In this document: positions 22,969 through 36,200 of the stretch, piece by piece
Layout of the letters: every line of letters starts with the position of its first letter
Numbering within the stretch: the stretch's first letter is position 1
Source of the DNA: Metaphire vulgaris
Lineage: Eukaryota > Annelida > Clitellata > Crassiclitellata > Megascolecidae
DNA length: 64,000 bases
Assembly (NCBI GenBank): GCA_018105865.1
Contig: CM030842.1
Span: forward strand, 15,849,867-15,913,866
Direction of reading: 5' to 3'
The notes under the pieces: model-generated
Databases searched by the model: none
What the model saw: only the letters and a program-made list of their open reading frames with translations
Told to the model about the DNA's origin: nothing
Made by a program: the position numbers and the translations under genes

Positions 22969-23337
22969 AGTGTTTTATCCAGACTCCAGGCCTTGGCAGT
23001 GGCGGCTCCACCGGGGCCAGGGGCCCGTGCCCCCCAATTGAGTGCCTGGCCCCCCAGTGGCTCCCCCAGTTGGGACCCTATACTTAATGCTACATACATT
23101 AAACAACAAATGGTTGGCCCCCCCCCATGATTAGAAGTTGCCACCCCAACGGCCCCCCACTTGCCAAATCCTAGAGCCGTCACTGGGCCTTGGGGGAATT
23201 GAGGCTTTTTTGAGGGGGGGTCAACTTGATTTGAGGGGAAAGACACAGTTCTATGCAAAATTTGTGTAAGTGCTGGGATTTTGAGTTGTTTTTTTGGGGG
23301 GGGGATAGCCCTCCTAACAGGCCTGTATAAAACACTG
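22969..23337 (+). mobile_element. hAT-type MITE, host of a nested MITE
   Basis: It is the same family as 1814-1995: AGTGTTTTATCCAGACTCCA at the left and TATAAAACACTG at the right. The duplication TTAGTGAA is at 22961-22968 and 23338-23345. The element at 22997-23185 splits it. Confidence 0.85.
22997..23185 (-). mobile_element. hAT-type MITE (CAGTGGCGGCTC family), nested
   Basis: The ends are CAGTGGCGGCTCCACC and AGAGCCGTCACTG. GGCCTTGG is duplicated exactly at 22989-22996 and 23186-23193, inside the host MITE. Confidence 0.88.
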
Positions 23338-24065
23338 TTAGTGAAATCTAAATGCTTTGATTGTTCCAATTTAAAAAGAAAATAAATGCCAATCCGATGT
23401 GTTCAAACTCTCCTGACAAATAATAAATTAAAGCCTACAGGGGGTACAACATTTTCATTAGAATTGTACAATCATCGCCAAATTATTTACATGTAGTTAC
23501 TTTTTAGTGGATGAAAATCTATAGGCTAAAAACCACAGTTTATCATGTTCACTTAACAAAACCGAATATTATGAACATAAGTGAGAAAATTAACAAAATA
23601 TTATATGGAATTTTCCTATTAACATATAAAATTTCCAAAACAATACTGTATTTACCAGCATAGGCAGTGGTATAGCCAGCTTATGCAAAGTGGGGCTGTT
23701 AATTGGAGGCACTATGCATCTGAACACCAGAGGGAGCAGCGGCCGATCCCCCCTACCCCTCCTTGACCCAAAAGTCAACGAATTTACATAAATTATGTTG
23801 GTCATAGTTTTTGCCACTGAGCATAGGCCCTACAATTTTTCAAATCAAAGAAGGGCGACCAGTTTTTCGAGTGAAAACCAGAAAATTTTTGACAGGTCAC
23901 ATATTTGGCAGTAAAATATTTTGTGACTATTTCAATTAGACAAGTTTTGAAAGTCTTTACATGACATAGACATAATGAGATATTTCAATACTTTACAGCT
24001 GCAGTACTCAAGGTCCTCCTATAGGACAGACAATTCCTACTGAACCTTATATCAAAGCATACAAC

Positions 24066-24457
24066 CAGGCTATTTCCCAGGAATTTGTGTTTGGGGGGGT
24101 GTCCCATAATTGCAGGGGGTGTCAATTTCCAGTGTTTCATCTATGCTCCTTGGACCCAGGGGGGAATGGAATTGGACAGGAGAGATGGCAAGGGTTCTAT
24201 GCTTGGTCCCAGGAAAAATGGAAAATACAAGTCAAAAATATGATTTTCGTTTTCATACAGTCAATTCTAATTTTTGTGGAGTCTATTATAGTGGCTCAAG
24301 TTCCAATTTCCACTTTAGACTTTCAAACGAACAGTTTTAACATCAGTCTGTTTTCGTGATAGCCAACACCGCCCCTGGGGATGGGCGTAAGGACAGGGGA
24401 TGTTTGTCACAAACCGGGGGGTGTAATCCCCCCGCTGGGGGTGTAGGAAAATCCCTG
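24066..24457 (+). mobile_element. hAT-type MITE, 392 bp
   Basis: The left end is CAGGCTATTTCCCAGG and the right end is GGAAAATCCCTG. CATACAAC is duplicated exactly at 24058-24065 and 24458-24465. Interior G runs resemble the other CAGGG-type elements. Confidence 0.85.
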
Positions 24458-24603
24458 CATACAACAACAATAGACCCTTGCCAGCCACCTTATCTAACAA
24501 TACAATATAGTTAGAGCATACTCTCATATAGACAAATTATACATGTATAGCATATATCAACATCATCATCATTACCTAAACCTACTGCAATACAATAAAC
24601 TTA

Positions 24604-25035
24604 GGGGCTGTCCATTAATTATGTCAAGAAATTTTGGGCAATTTTTGACCCCCTCACCCCTTGTCAACAACTGTCAACTTTCAGTGACCCCCCTTATAAT
24701 TATGTCAAAAACTTTTGACCCCCTCACTAAGACCAGTGACAGGTCCCCCTAAAAAGTTTAGAAGGTTATTATTTTAGCAGTGATCAGACCTTTTCCCCTG
24801 TCTTTTGTTCATCAAGCATCATAATGTGGTGGTGATGACCTCTTTTTGGTATGTCAAGCCTTTTCCATTGTAATAAATAGTATTCCATGAAATTTCCTAT
24901 TTTTATCTTTTGTAAGAAAATGAAATTGTTGACGTCAACTTCTCTTGAACCCCTGCCCCTGTAAACAACTGTCAAACTTTTTCAGACTCCTTCCCCCCCC
25001 ATTTTGTTGACGCAATTAATGGACAGCCCCTTATC
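24604..25035 (+). mobile_element. MITE with GGGGCTGTCCATTAATT ends, copy 1
   Basis: It starts GGGGCTGTCCATTAATTATG and ends CAATTAATGGACAGCCCC, a terminal inverted repeat of about 20 bp. The interior repeats TTATGTCAAAAACTTTTGAC. A second copy is at 46393-46807. Confidence 0.8.
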
Positions 25036-25425
25036 CGACATTTTCACAGATGAAAAGCGTACGCGCTCTGTACAGGAATTAATATTGCACTGCAATACAA
25101 TACAACAGAAAATCACAAAACACAAAACTGCAATTATGAACACCGTCTTCAATATGACAATTTTCTGCATGAATGACAAAAAGAAAGTAAGTAAAACCCA
25201 ATGAATTTATACAGCTCTTTATGAAGTAGCGCCATCAGCAGCTGTTTTTCTTAAACACTTGGTCGAATTTAAAAGTCTACAGCGTGAATGTAGTGGTCAG
25301 CCAGGCAGACATTTAGGTCAAGCATAAAGATAATTGTGCGCTTCTATAGCACCGTTTCTAATACCCAAGGATGTAAATCTATCGTACTTCAAATCCATCG
25401 GCAGTAAGTATGTATCCCTCATCGA

Positions 25426-25661
25426 CAGTAGCGTAGCCAGGTTTTGACACCACAGAAATAAAAAGGTACCACCTGTTCAACCCACATTCTCCTCTGGAAA
25501 ATAGGTGCGCCACATCGACACCATTCCCCCCTCCAACGTGTCAAAAGCGAAAAAATGTCATCCCATCCATCATCAACGCAGTGAATTTAAAAAAATTATC
25601 ACGTTTCCGAAAAAGGCGCCACTTTTTAAAGAAATATGCACCCCCCCCGGCTATGCCACTG
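25426..25661 (+). mobile_element. hAT-type MITE at the adaptor stop codon
   Basis: The ends are CAGTAGCGTAGCCAGG and CCGGCTATGCCACTG. The flanking 8-mers CTCATCGA (25418-25425) and CTGATCAA (25662-25669) match at six of eight bases. The right 8-mer contains the TGA stop of the PX-SH3-SH2 gene. Confidence 0.75.
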
Positions 25662-25665
25662 CTGA

Positions 25666-28568
25666 TCAAAAACGCTCTAACGACGTGCCGAGCTTAACTT
25701 TAGTTCCATCATCTAACTCGAACAGTGCATTCTGGGAGTAATAGGCGATGACTTCTTCCAGTGAGTCGAAATTGTATCGTCCAATGAAATACTTCTTCTC
25801 CGCGGTGAGTTCGATCGGAAAATGGCGCACACGAACGACCGAGCGAACCGATAAAGCAAAATGCCCAGTCTGAAAATACAAAGAAACAGATCAGATAAGA
25901 CAAGATAATAAATAAGGTAAGATAATAAATTTAATAAGTATTGATGAACAAGATCATCTGAATTTTAAAGCCGCATAAATGTTTAGTCAAGACGCATTAT
26001 TATTTGAGAATTCAGTCAGCAGTGACAGTATGGCAAAGCCTGCAATTTGTGCAATGAAACTGGTTTTAAAGGTAGCTAAACTGCAGAGAAACACCACACC
26101 CCCCCATGTCTCCAGAAAATCACTTACTATTTGCTGACAATAAAATATATATATATATATATATGGTTGTGGGTACCTTAGCACTTTCACGTAGCATGAA
26201 CTGGCAGTTTTTTGCAGAGCTAAGAAGAATGTCCTCGCATTCCGATCGGCTCATTCTATGAATTCTGTACTTCTCTGGAACAGCGATTTCCTGAAAAAAT
26301 ATCACATATTTCATATACTGACTGGTAAAATTAAGGTATGGTCAAACGGTGAGTTCTGTATAGCACAAAGTTTCTTGCAACGAACGAATAAAATTTTAAT
26401 GATGACTTTGTGAAATGAAAATAAAAAGGGCTTTATTTACCCTGCACGAGTCGGACAGATGCGAGGAAACCGATGCCTCTGTTTTCGCTGAAAGCGGAAA
26501 TAAAATTCGTCAAGAAATGGCACGCTGTGTATTGAACCAATTCATGTGCCTACATCCAGTACTAGGCAATCTAGTCATCAACAGGAAAAATAGAGGGGAA
26601 AGAACAAGAGGAAGACAAAGCATAAAGTATACAGACAGCCTAAGAGAAGCAACAGGAACTAAACAGACAACATTGAACTGATAAGGAAAGCCAGGAACAG
26701 AGAAGTAATGGAGAGCAAAGAGACTTCGCTGTTAGACTTGTGTTCAAAGCCAGGAGCGGGATTTAGAAATATCCGTGATGCTTATGGATCGAGTGACCCT
26801 TGCCAGAAGTCGTTCAGTATATTTCGGGTGTGGCTACTTCAATTTTGGATTAAGTGCCTAAGAAAAGCAATCAGTGCAGTACTACTTTTGAAAGTGCTAC
26901 ATAAAAGTGCAGCATTTTACTTACTTACTCGCACACACCACACACATCTCAGGTATCCACAAATCCATTGATGCATCAATCTAAGAGAGCTATATAAGTT
27001 GAAGATTTACGTTTTTAACTAATTTATTCAAAAGGTTACGTGATAACAACGCTGATTTCGAAGCACCATTGCGCCAAACGCAGACTGTACCTTGAGCGCA
27101 AGAAACGTTTTTGTGGGCAGATGTCTTCCTAGCCGTACGATCTGTTTCACCATCTTTATTTACGTTGGCATGGGAGTCAACTGGCTCGCCACTGGGTAAC
27201 GTCCGCGGTTCCGGGGATGATTTCACGTCCTGAACAGCAGCTGGTTTCACTGCCTTAACACGCTTTGCGGGAACAGGGCGTTTAACAATACCCTCAGAAA
27301 GTAAACGAGTATGACTATGTAATCCGGCTTTCGCAAGATCGTCTGATCCTAAAAAATGAAACGGATTTGGAATAAGACTAACAGCAAAACCCACAATTCC
27401 AAAACCAAAACAAATGTGGCTGCTACAACAGAAAGCAATAGCATAGTATGATCGGACATGTCACTATATGTCATAAAAAACGTTATTTTAATATTTATCT
27501 TAACCATAATATATTCAATTTAATACAAGCCGATGCACGGTACTGTGTTGAGTGCAATGATTAATTATATTATGTGTATAAGTCCTATGATCTGGTGATG
27601 ATTTTTTTAGCTCCTTGATATTATAATCTAAAAGAATAACTAGAAATAGTCTTCATTTACCAAGTTCATACGATTCTAGACGCAATTTTGAAATCCATCC
27701 TTCTTTCGAATCAGGAATGGAACCATCAGCCAGTCGATAAAGTTTTCCGTAGACTTCATCAGTTTCTTCAAAATGGGACTGAAAATTTATAAAATACGCA
27801 GTCAGTAAAGCATAAATAAATGCAACATACTCATACAAACCTTGGTACTCTCTATCTTCAGTGTGTGTCCAGGTCCTAAGCTCTGAAACCCATTCCCAAC
27901 ATTGCTTTTATAGCAGATACTTATCATCTTTGAGTTTTAGTCTGAAAATACAGCCGCTTGCTTTTACACACATACACTAAAACCTTGTTCCTCAGGATCT
28001 CTGGACTGACATGACCTTATTATACCTGGTTCAAATGTGACTTGTATTTAGTGTGCCATGGCCCATGTGCTTATGCTGTAGGTATACTGATTGACTGATA
28101 CAGTGGATCCCACTTAATTGCATACCGCTTAATTGCATAACCCGCATAATCGCATAACAGCATAAAAATCCGAACCAGTGTTTTGTGCGTACAATTGATT
28201 ATCAGACGTCCCGGCTATTCGCATAGCCCAGTTAATCGCATAAGCAAGGCTTGCACGGCACCTATGCAATTAAGCGGGTTTCACTGTACCACTTTATGTA
28301 GAAAACATTTTAGAACTCAGATGAGGCAATCGACGCCTGATTTTTGAAAACATTGGGAAAATTTAAAATTAATGAACGTGAAACCTGAAACTTTACTGTC
28401 AGAAGCCGATTATAATCATGCAAACCGTAACATAACAGACTGACTTATTGTAATGCCAATTACGCTACTAACCTCGATGATATCACCAACGTCAGCAACT
28501 AGCATGGGTCGATCCAGATGCTTAGCCTTAGGCTCATGTCTTGTAACACTTCTGTAATACTTAACTCC
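25666..28568 (-). CDS. SH3-like and SH2 exons of the adaptor
   Basis: Exons 28473-28568 and 27661-27778 encode MLVADVGDIIE and EGWISKLRLESYE, an SH3-like fold lacking the double Trp. Exon 27091-27348 is a basic, Ser/Pro-rich spacer and 26441-26487 a 47-nt exon. The SH2 lies on 26177-26290 (KYRIHRMSRSECEDILL, FMLRES) and 25666-25869 (GHFALSVR, KKYFIGRYNFDSLEEVIAYY). The FLVRES arginine that grips phosphotyrosine is kept as FMLRES. The first Trp of SH2 domains is replaced by Lys. The protein ends SLERF and TGA, with no tail. Confidence 0.85.
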
Positions 28569-30529
28569 CTGAAAACAAACTGCATACTCATGTAACCTAT
28601 AACATACTCATATGACAATGCCAACACCTTAGCAGCAGAGTGGAACACACACACTGTAAAAATACTTAGAATATGGCTGGTATGCAGCTAATCTCATGCT
28701 GCCCCAACCCCAGCAAATTATTGCAACATACTATAAATGGTTAGGATATTAATTTGTTTAGATTCAAATTAGTTAGATTTATGCTCTTTCGTTTCAAGTT
28801 GAAGCAGTAACAATCAGTGTTTATTCTAGACCTTCTCTTGGGGGAATTGCCCCCCCAAAGTTTGAAATTTCCCCCTTCCAAATTTTTTTGACATTTTGGC
28901 AAGTAGTATGACCTCCCAATGTCTGCTCCCCCAAATTTTTAACCCCCCAATGTCTAGGTGGCTAGAATAAATACTGAATGACAATACTCCAAACATCAGC
29001 GAGCAGAAAAGCAAAATGTCAACTGTGCCAATTTGCTCATCAATCATTTACTTGTCTTCTTTAATACTGGCATTTATACCCCTCTACCGTGTATTTTACT
29101 GTAACTTGATGTAAAATGGATGGACATATTCGGGTTCCCAGTAAAGCGGTTAAGACAAACCGATCAAGAGGCCGCAAAAAAAGCGAACAAAGTTGAAAGA
29201 TAACCCAAATATGAGTTCACACAAGGGGTCACACGCACTGTCTTTTAGATTTAAGAAGAGTATTCCAACAAGTCAGAGGCAAGTCAGCTTGTCTTCAAGA
29301 ATCAGAGTTTTTGGAAAGAACACAAGCCTTCCTTTGGGAAAAACCTTCAACACAACACAGAACGCGCCCAACATATACATCATCATAATGTACACATATA
29401 CACCACTATAACGTACATCTGTTGTACTCCGCCTTGGTTGCAGTTCCACATTGACGTAAGAATGCTTGGCGGACTTTCTGGAGTCATTTATATACAAATG
29501 TTGTCCATCATCATCATCATCATCATTATCATCACCTGTGCAATTTTCCATTTTCTGGCTTTCCTTCCTTTGTAAAACAAAATAAATTTTAATTGCATGT
29601 AATGCCATAAAGCTAGAAATGTCATAATATTAATAATAATAATAATAATAACAACAAGGTTTAAAGTGGTTTGGGAGGGTTTGCCCTGTGTGAGAACCAC
29701 TTTTGTACCCTTCCAATCTAGTATCCTATAGTACTGTGGTCTATTTTGAAATCATTCACACTCGTACAAATATTTTAAACAAGTTCAACAACCACAGTAA
29801 CAACTGCCATGACACAATAACGTTGTAGATGTCTTCCATGAGAGCCTGTTAACCCATTGTGTTTTTCTCTATAAGATTCTACAGTATTCGACACCATCCA
29901 ATTTCATCAATAGCTGATGATAAAGACATGTGCCAGCTTACTTACCTACTTACCTACTCATTACAAGAGTGATTCCCAACCAGGAGCCGATGAATTCAGT
30001 GAGCGCCAGCCAAAGGTTCTCACCCTCAGAGGTTCTCACCCTCAGAGGTTCCCACCCTTGGTGAGCACAGACTGAACCAAAAAAACTAGAAGACTGAAAT
30101 TTTGTGTGGAATTGAAGTGGGGCCAATAGAACATTTCCTGATATCAGAGTTGACACTATTAAGAGAGCCACCCAGGCAGATTATATAATATTAAAATTAT
30201 TATAATCGGACAGGTGTGCAAGATCCACAATGAACTGAACACTTATCCCCAGTGTACAATACCTGTGTTTAGAATGGATACCATTGCATTATAGACACTA
30301 GCGATTTTGATAATTTGTCTTGTCTTGTCTTTAACTGTCTTTCCTCCAAAGATTGTCTGCATTGTGGACTGTTTTCTTCCATGTGCTACGGTCTTCTCCA
30401 TTTTTTGTCGCCTGCTCTATAGTGAGTCCTGCCCATTCATTGATGTTGTCTTTCCACTTTTTTTCTTGGTCCACCTTTTTTTCGTGACCCTGGCATTGTG
30501 CCTTATTACTATTACTATTACTATTACTA

Positions 30530-30588
<59 letters not shown>

Positions 30589-33217
30589 CTTGACAATTTA
30601 TATAGCGCCGTACGCATGGCGTCTGCCAAAGTCAAAGGCGCTGTACATATTAAGTTATTAACCATTATTTAACCACAATTATATGCCTTGTATTATTTGT
30701 TTCTCTAGACATTCCTGTTTTGTTTGCACAAGATGATAAATTGATAAATTACCTCTACCCTATTAAACCAGCTTAAAATATCGACAGAATTTTTGATTTA
30801 CATCATTAAATATGAGCCTTAAGGAAGAATACCTGCTGTTTCCTAGGTGCAACAGGCATTTCAATGACATCATCTTTTCTATTGTCATATGTTGATTCAG
30901 TTGAACTGCAAAAGAAAAGCAACTGAATGAACTTTTCCAGAATTCTTTCAAACTTGAATCCAATCCATTTGATTATACTGTTGATACAAAATATCTATGC
31001 TAACCTCTTTAAATTTCAACCATAGTAACAATTCTAACTCTACGCTCTACGCATTTATTTTCATCACTATTCTAAAAGGCAAAGCCAACATTTAAATTGT
31101 TTCAACTCCACTCAATCAAACAATCAAATGCTATCAATCAAACAATAAATGAATCAATCAATCAATCAATCATAAAAGGCATAAGAGAATAACTGCAAAC
31201 AACAGATTTTTCCATCAAAAGAGAAAATGTATCATCTGCTAGGTGACTATAAAGATAAATAAATGAATATACAGGGTGGCGCAAAAAAACCGGACTAGTC
31301 ACATTTAGGTTTGCATTTAATATAGTCCGGTTTTTTTGCGCCACCCTGTACAATATATTACTGGCTGGTGGCATAGATGAAAGTGGCGGAAAGACAACTG
31401 AACATAGAATCAAATGAAATTATTAATTACTACATAATGGACAATTTATATAGAGCCAGAAGAGAGGCAGGTCTTAAGGTATGAAAGAGACCTGCTCTAA
31501 CTTGAGGTCATTACATTAGTTGCTGGTGAAGTAAAGAGTGCGGCTACCTGGTTATCTGAGGTGCATCTCTACGAAACTTGTCCACTTTGCTGTAGAGCTC
31601 CTCTACAGGGATTTTGCTGTTTCTGCACAAAGAAAATAAACTGTACCGCTCACAATGAAAAACCATGAAAATTAAATATACAGATAAATATTATAATTAT
31701 AAAGCTGACAATCATTGCTGATGTCGAATGGCAATGCCATTGCTCAAACTACGTACCGACGTGGTGGAGGGGAGTCTTTTTTATAGATTCCACTCTGATG
31801 GTAAAGACTGGTTCTCAATTTCGTCTAAAACAATATGCAAAAGTAAGTAGGTAAAATCTTGTGGATTTATAATGGCACTTTAGAAAGCAATACCACAGTA
31901 GCTGCTTATTCTTAGGCACCTAATCTGTCTTTAAATGGTTACAGGCCAGGCACAGTGGTCAGCCAGGCAATGGTCGATATATTTATAGGGCAGTGAGACT
32001 TGGTTGTTATAGCTACAGAGGAAATGACTTTTGAAAAATGCCTACAAGAAAGAATCGAAAGAATTTACTCAACCCAGAATTTTAAGAAAGGGTCCAAATC
32101 AAACAACACACAATAACTCAGCACCAGAGCAATACAACAATTGTCTTTATGGACTTAAAGTCTTGATAACGTATTTATTACATTCTGAAACCTGAATCAA
32201 ATTTGCTAATGGATTAAAAGTTCCATCTACCTGACTGGATAGAGGTTCGAGATTTGTGGCCGGTATGATTCCAACTTTGTCTCCACACCTGTGTAGTGCC
32301 AAATGCAAGAATCAAGAATAATATCTGAATGACTTATCATTAAGTGTGAAATATTGAAATATTCTAATGACCATTACTGCTCCAAATTCATCTTCTGAAT
32401 ATATATTGCACTAAACACTGCATGTCAGCCAGTCAGTCAGCCAAATGATTAATCAATCAATTTGTGTGGTGCAAAGTTAGAGGACCATGACAATGAGCAG
32501 TGGTGGGTAGATTTACCGAATACCGAGCAAATATCGTGATACTTAACCATACTGGTATTGATTTCAGTATCTGCAATACCGGAAAATACTGAATGCTGAC
32601 AATTAAATACTGATAAATTCGGCATTCCCCATATTTTTTCCGCATGTAGACTACTAATCTACAGTTTCTTTGAATATGATCCGACTGTCCGAGCGTCAAA
32701 CGTGAATTTTCATCGAGGTGCAAAATAATTATTAGCATCATTAACCTGTTTGTGGGAAGCAGTAACACAGACTAGAAGATATAGAAGTTCAAGATTAGAT
32801 TAGACATAAATAAAACGATAATAATAATCATGCACTTCTATAGCACCAGTTCTAATACCAAAGGGTATCAATCGACGGTACTTCAAATCCATCCGCAAAA
32901 GACCGGGTCATTCCAGAGGTCAGTCGGAGGGAAAGAGCCAGACTGACAGAGAACTCACCGAACTTTCCACCATCCGTCCAGAGAAGCCTCAATCACTTCG
33001 ACCTTCTCCCCCTTCTTACACGAAACTTCATCTAACTCAGTCGCTTCAAAGTCTTTCAGAGCCTGGAATTCTCCACACGGTGCTGGAAACAGTAGTATGT
33101 TGCCGCAAACCATTTTGGAAATTATAACAGCAACATCTGTCCACATTATCCACTTATAATAATAATAATAATAATAAAAATAATAATAATAAAAAAATAA
33201 TAATAATAATAGTAGCA

Positions 33218-33258
<41 letters not shown>

Positions 33259-36200
33259 TGATTTTAAGTGGTTTAGGAGGCTAAGTAAGCCTGTGTGAAA
33301 ACCACTGATGTAAGCTTATAAACAAATGTCCAGCTTAAACTGGGCTTTGATAACAACACACTAATGATGAAGTGCCTAAGAATAAGTAGCTACTGGAGTA
33401 CTGCACCCAAAAGAGCTATATAAGTTCATGAGATTTTACTTAATTACACTAGTTGTTGACTTAAAGTGCTGACCATAATGATGTCCACTCCACACTGGTG
33501 GACAAGGGCTTAACCAAGGAGGATCGAACCCAGGCTGATGGGTCTTCTAAGTCAGGGATGTGTCTGTGCTCTACCGAATGGGCCACTGAATCACTCAAGA
33601 AGCATAAAAATGAATTTATATAGCGCGATAACATAGCTGGGGCCAAAGTCAAAAGCGCTTTACATAGAGCATATAGCATACGTTATTTGTAGAATTGAGA
33701 TAAATGAATAAATTAAAACTTTAAAGCAGAGTTAAGCAACACAGACTCCAATTACCTGTTATTTTGCAGTCTTGTAGGTTAGTGCGGTCGTCTGGGAGAA
33801 GGCAAGCAGCTGGGGCCCAGCCCTGCTCATTCGAGTCCTCAACGTACACAAACCACCAGCCTAGAATAGTCAAAACTAAGACAAATTTCTGGGTCATCTA
33901 GCCTAAATAAAATTAATTAAATTTCTACTGCGCATTACTACCTAATTCTGGAAAACCAGTACACTTTTCCCATCACGTAAAATATTTACAATCCTAAAGT
34001 GCCATGATCACCTACATTTGAATAATTAATTAGCATAGCATAGCACTTAGGAGGCATGCTGGAGAAGCGGTAGTGTTCCTCCCATTGCAACCGGAACGTA
34101 GCAGGTTCGAATCTGACCATAGCCACTGTGCAGTGACCTCGGACAAGTTGTTCACTCCCAACCAGGGGCGTAGCCAGGAATTTGATTTTGGGAGGGTATA
34201 AATATTTGGGGAGGGATAAACCTATAAACTATAAACCACAAACTAAACCATACAAAATAAATCATATAAAAAACTTTAAGGTAGGCTGATTTGGGGGTAT
34301 AACCACACATAAATAAATCACTTCAAATGGACTTATAAAAAAATTTTTCTTTGAAGTAGAGGGCTGATTTGGGGGTATATATATATACCAATATACCCCT
34401 GCTCCCAACTTGATCCGCACTTAACGAGTCTTCACTCTGCGAATGGCTTATCGCGTGTTAACCATATAATAATAATAATTGTCATTGTATCTAGAAGTCT
34501 ATTAATTGATTGACCAAGTGACCAATTGATTGATTGATTGATTGATTAAAATTTGGGTAAATCACCAGAAAGTTCCCTCTGTATAACGCTGACGGCCGCT
34601 CCAACCATCAGGTTGACCTCTCCCGACTTTCTCTTAGAATATTCCGTAACAGCCCAATACGCGCCGTTCGTATCGCTCGGAGTCATGTTCGGAAAAACCG
34701 CGATGCTCTTCGGTTTAATTGAAAGTATGCTGTATTCAGTTTTTTCAAAATCAATCGACTCGTATTCGCCTACGAAGAAAAAAACAAAAAAAAGATAAAT
34801 TATAGCGTAACAGCAAATGCCTCGTTGCCAATCAGTAAGCAAAATACGCTGCAAGTTCATTTCTTTCGGTTCTGATCAACAGTTCTTAGCAAAGAAATCA
34901 CAAATAATAATGATTATATCAATGTAATTTTCAAATATTCACATACTGTAATGTCTTCAGTAGTTTACAATGCATAATAACACTCTGGTTGTCATAAAAT
35001 AATCAACTACTGCAAACCCCCCTTTGCCCGGCCGACAAACCACCTTGCCTATAGCTATTTCAAGAAAGAATAAGCGCATAAGAATAAGCAGCTACTGCTG
35101 TACTGCTTTCCAGGGCACTGTATAAGTTTATGAGATTTTACTTACTTACTTTACTTATGCCAAGCCTTATTGCCAGATAATTATGGACTGACCCAGGGTT
35201 ATTTCTAGGATTCTCAATTTGAGGGTGTCGGTATTTTCTGGGGGTCACCTGCCGAAAAAGTCTGACAAGTAGAAAAAAGGTCATCCCTGGCTCAATTTGG
35301 GGGGTGGTGGTGTTGGTCTCAGATTGGGGCGTTTTTGGGGAGGGGTAAAATATCCCTGGACTGAACCCTCCTTCTGGTATACTTTGAACCCATCCATTTG
35401 GGCCTCACTTCTTATTCCCTCGCTCTGTTCAATGCAAAAGCTAACATCTCACTACTTTATCATGCGACTCCAATGCCAGGAGTGCCTCTGAGTGGAAATA
35501 TAAGACGCGCTATACAAATGATACATTAAACTAACATAAGTTGCTAGGGTCTCTTACAAACTGCCATGGACATATCAACTGCATGACAAAGTCTTCTCCA
35601 TTAAAATTGAGCACAACACTGCAAGCCTGTTACATTGCGATTGGATGCAAACAGAAACTAAGAAATAGTTATGATAATGCATATACATGGATAAATCTCT
35701 AATACACTAATAACAAATAATTACACTCGTGTAAATTGTTAATGAATATAATTATTCTGTTAAGTATCCAAAAGGATATTACCGGTACATTCCACGTGAG
35801 AGAAAATTGCGGTGCTTTGGGCACGAGTCCCCCCAAAACTCCTCAGATTTGCCTGGCACCATCACTTCACTGCAACACCCAATAGCATCATTACCAATTA
35901 CATTAATTGTTGTATTACATTACAAACATTGCTAATGCTGAAATAGGCAGATGGGCATAATGCAGTCTAGGCCCTAGAGCCTGGCAAACATCCAAAGAAA
36001 ACAACAGATACATTCCCGGGAGAATCCATTTTAAACAGTTTCTAGAAACAGTATCCCTATAGGTCGACGATCTTTCCATATCAACATTCAATTATCTTGT
36101 CAACATTTCTAACAAAACAATCGATATTTGCTATTTGGGAAAAGTCTGGTCAACAATTCCTGTCAGCAAATCCTAAAATGCTGGCAATGTTCACGAGAAA

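Larger units (their letters stand above)
22243..25665. other. Intergenic region between PLEKHM2-like and PX-SH3-SH2 genes
   Basis: This 3.4-kb gap should contain the promoter and 5' UTR of the PLEKHM2-like gene and the 3' UTR of the upstream adaptor. I saw no further coding exon. It is largely MITEs: the nested hAT pair at 22969-23337, the elements at 24066-24457, 24604-25035 and 25426-25661, and degenerate copies between them. Confidence 0.55.
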
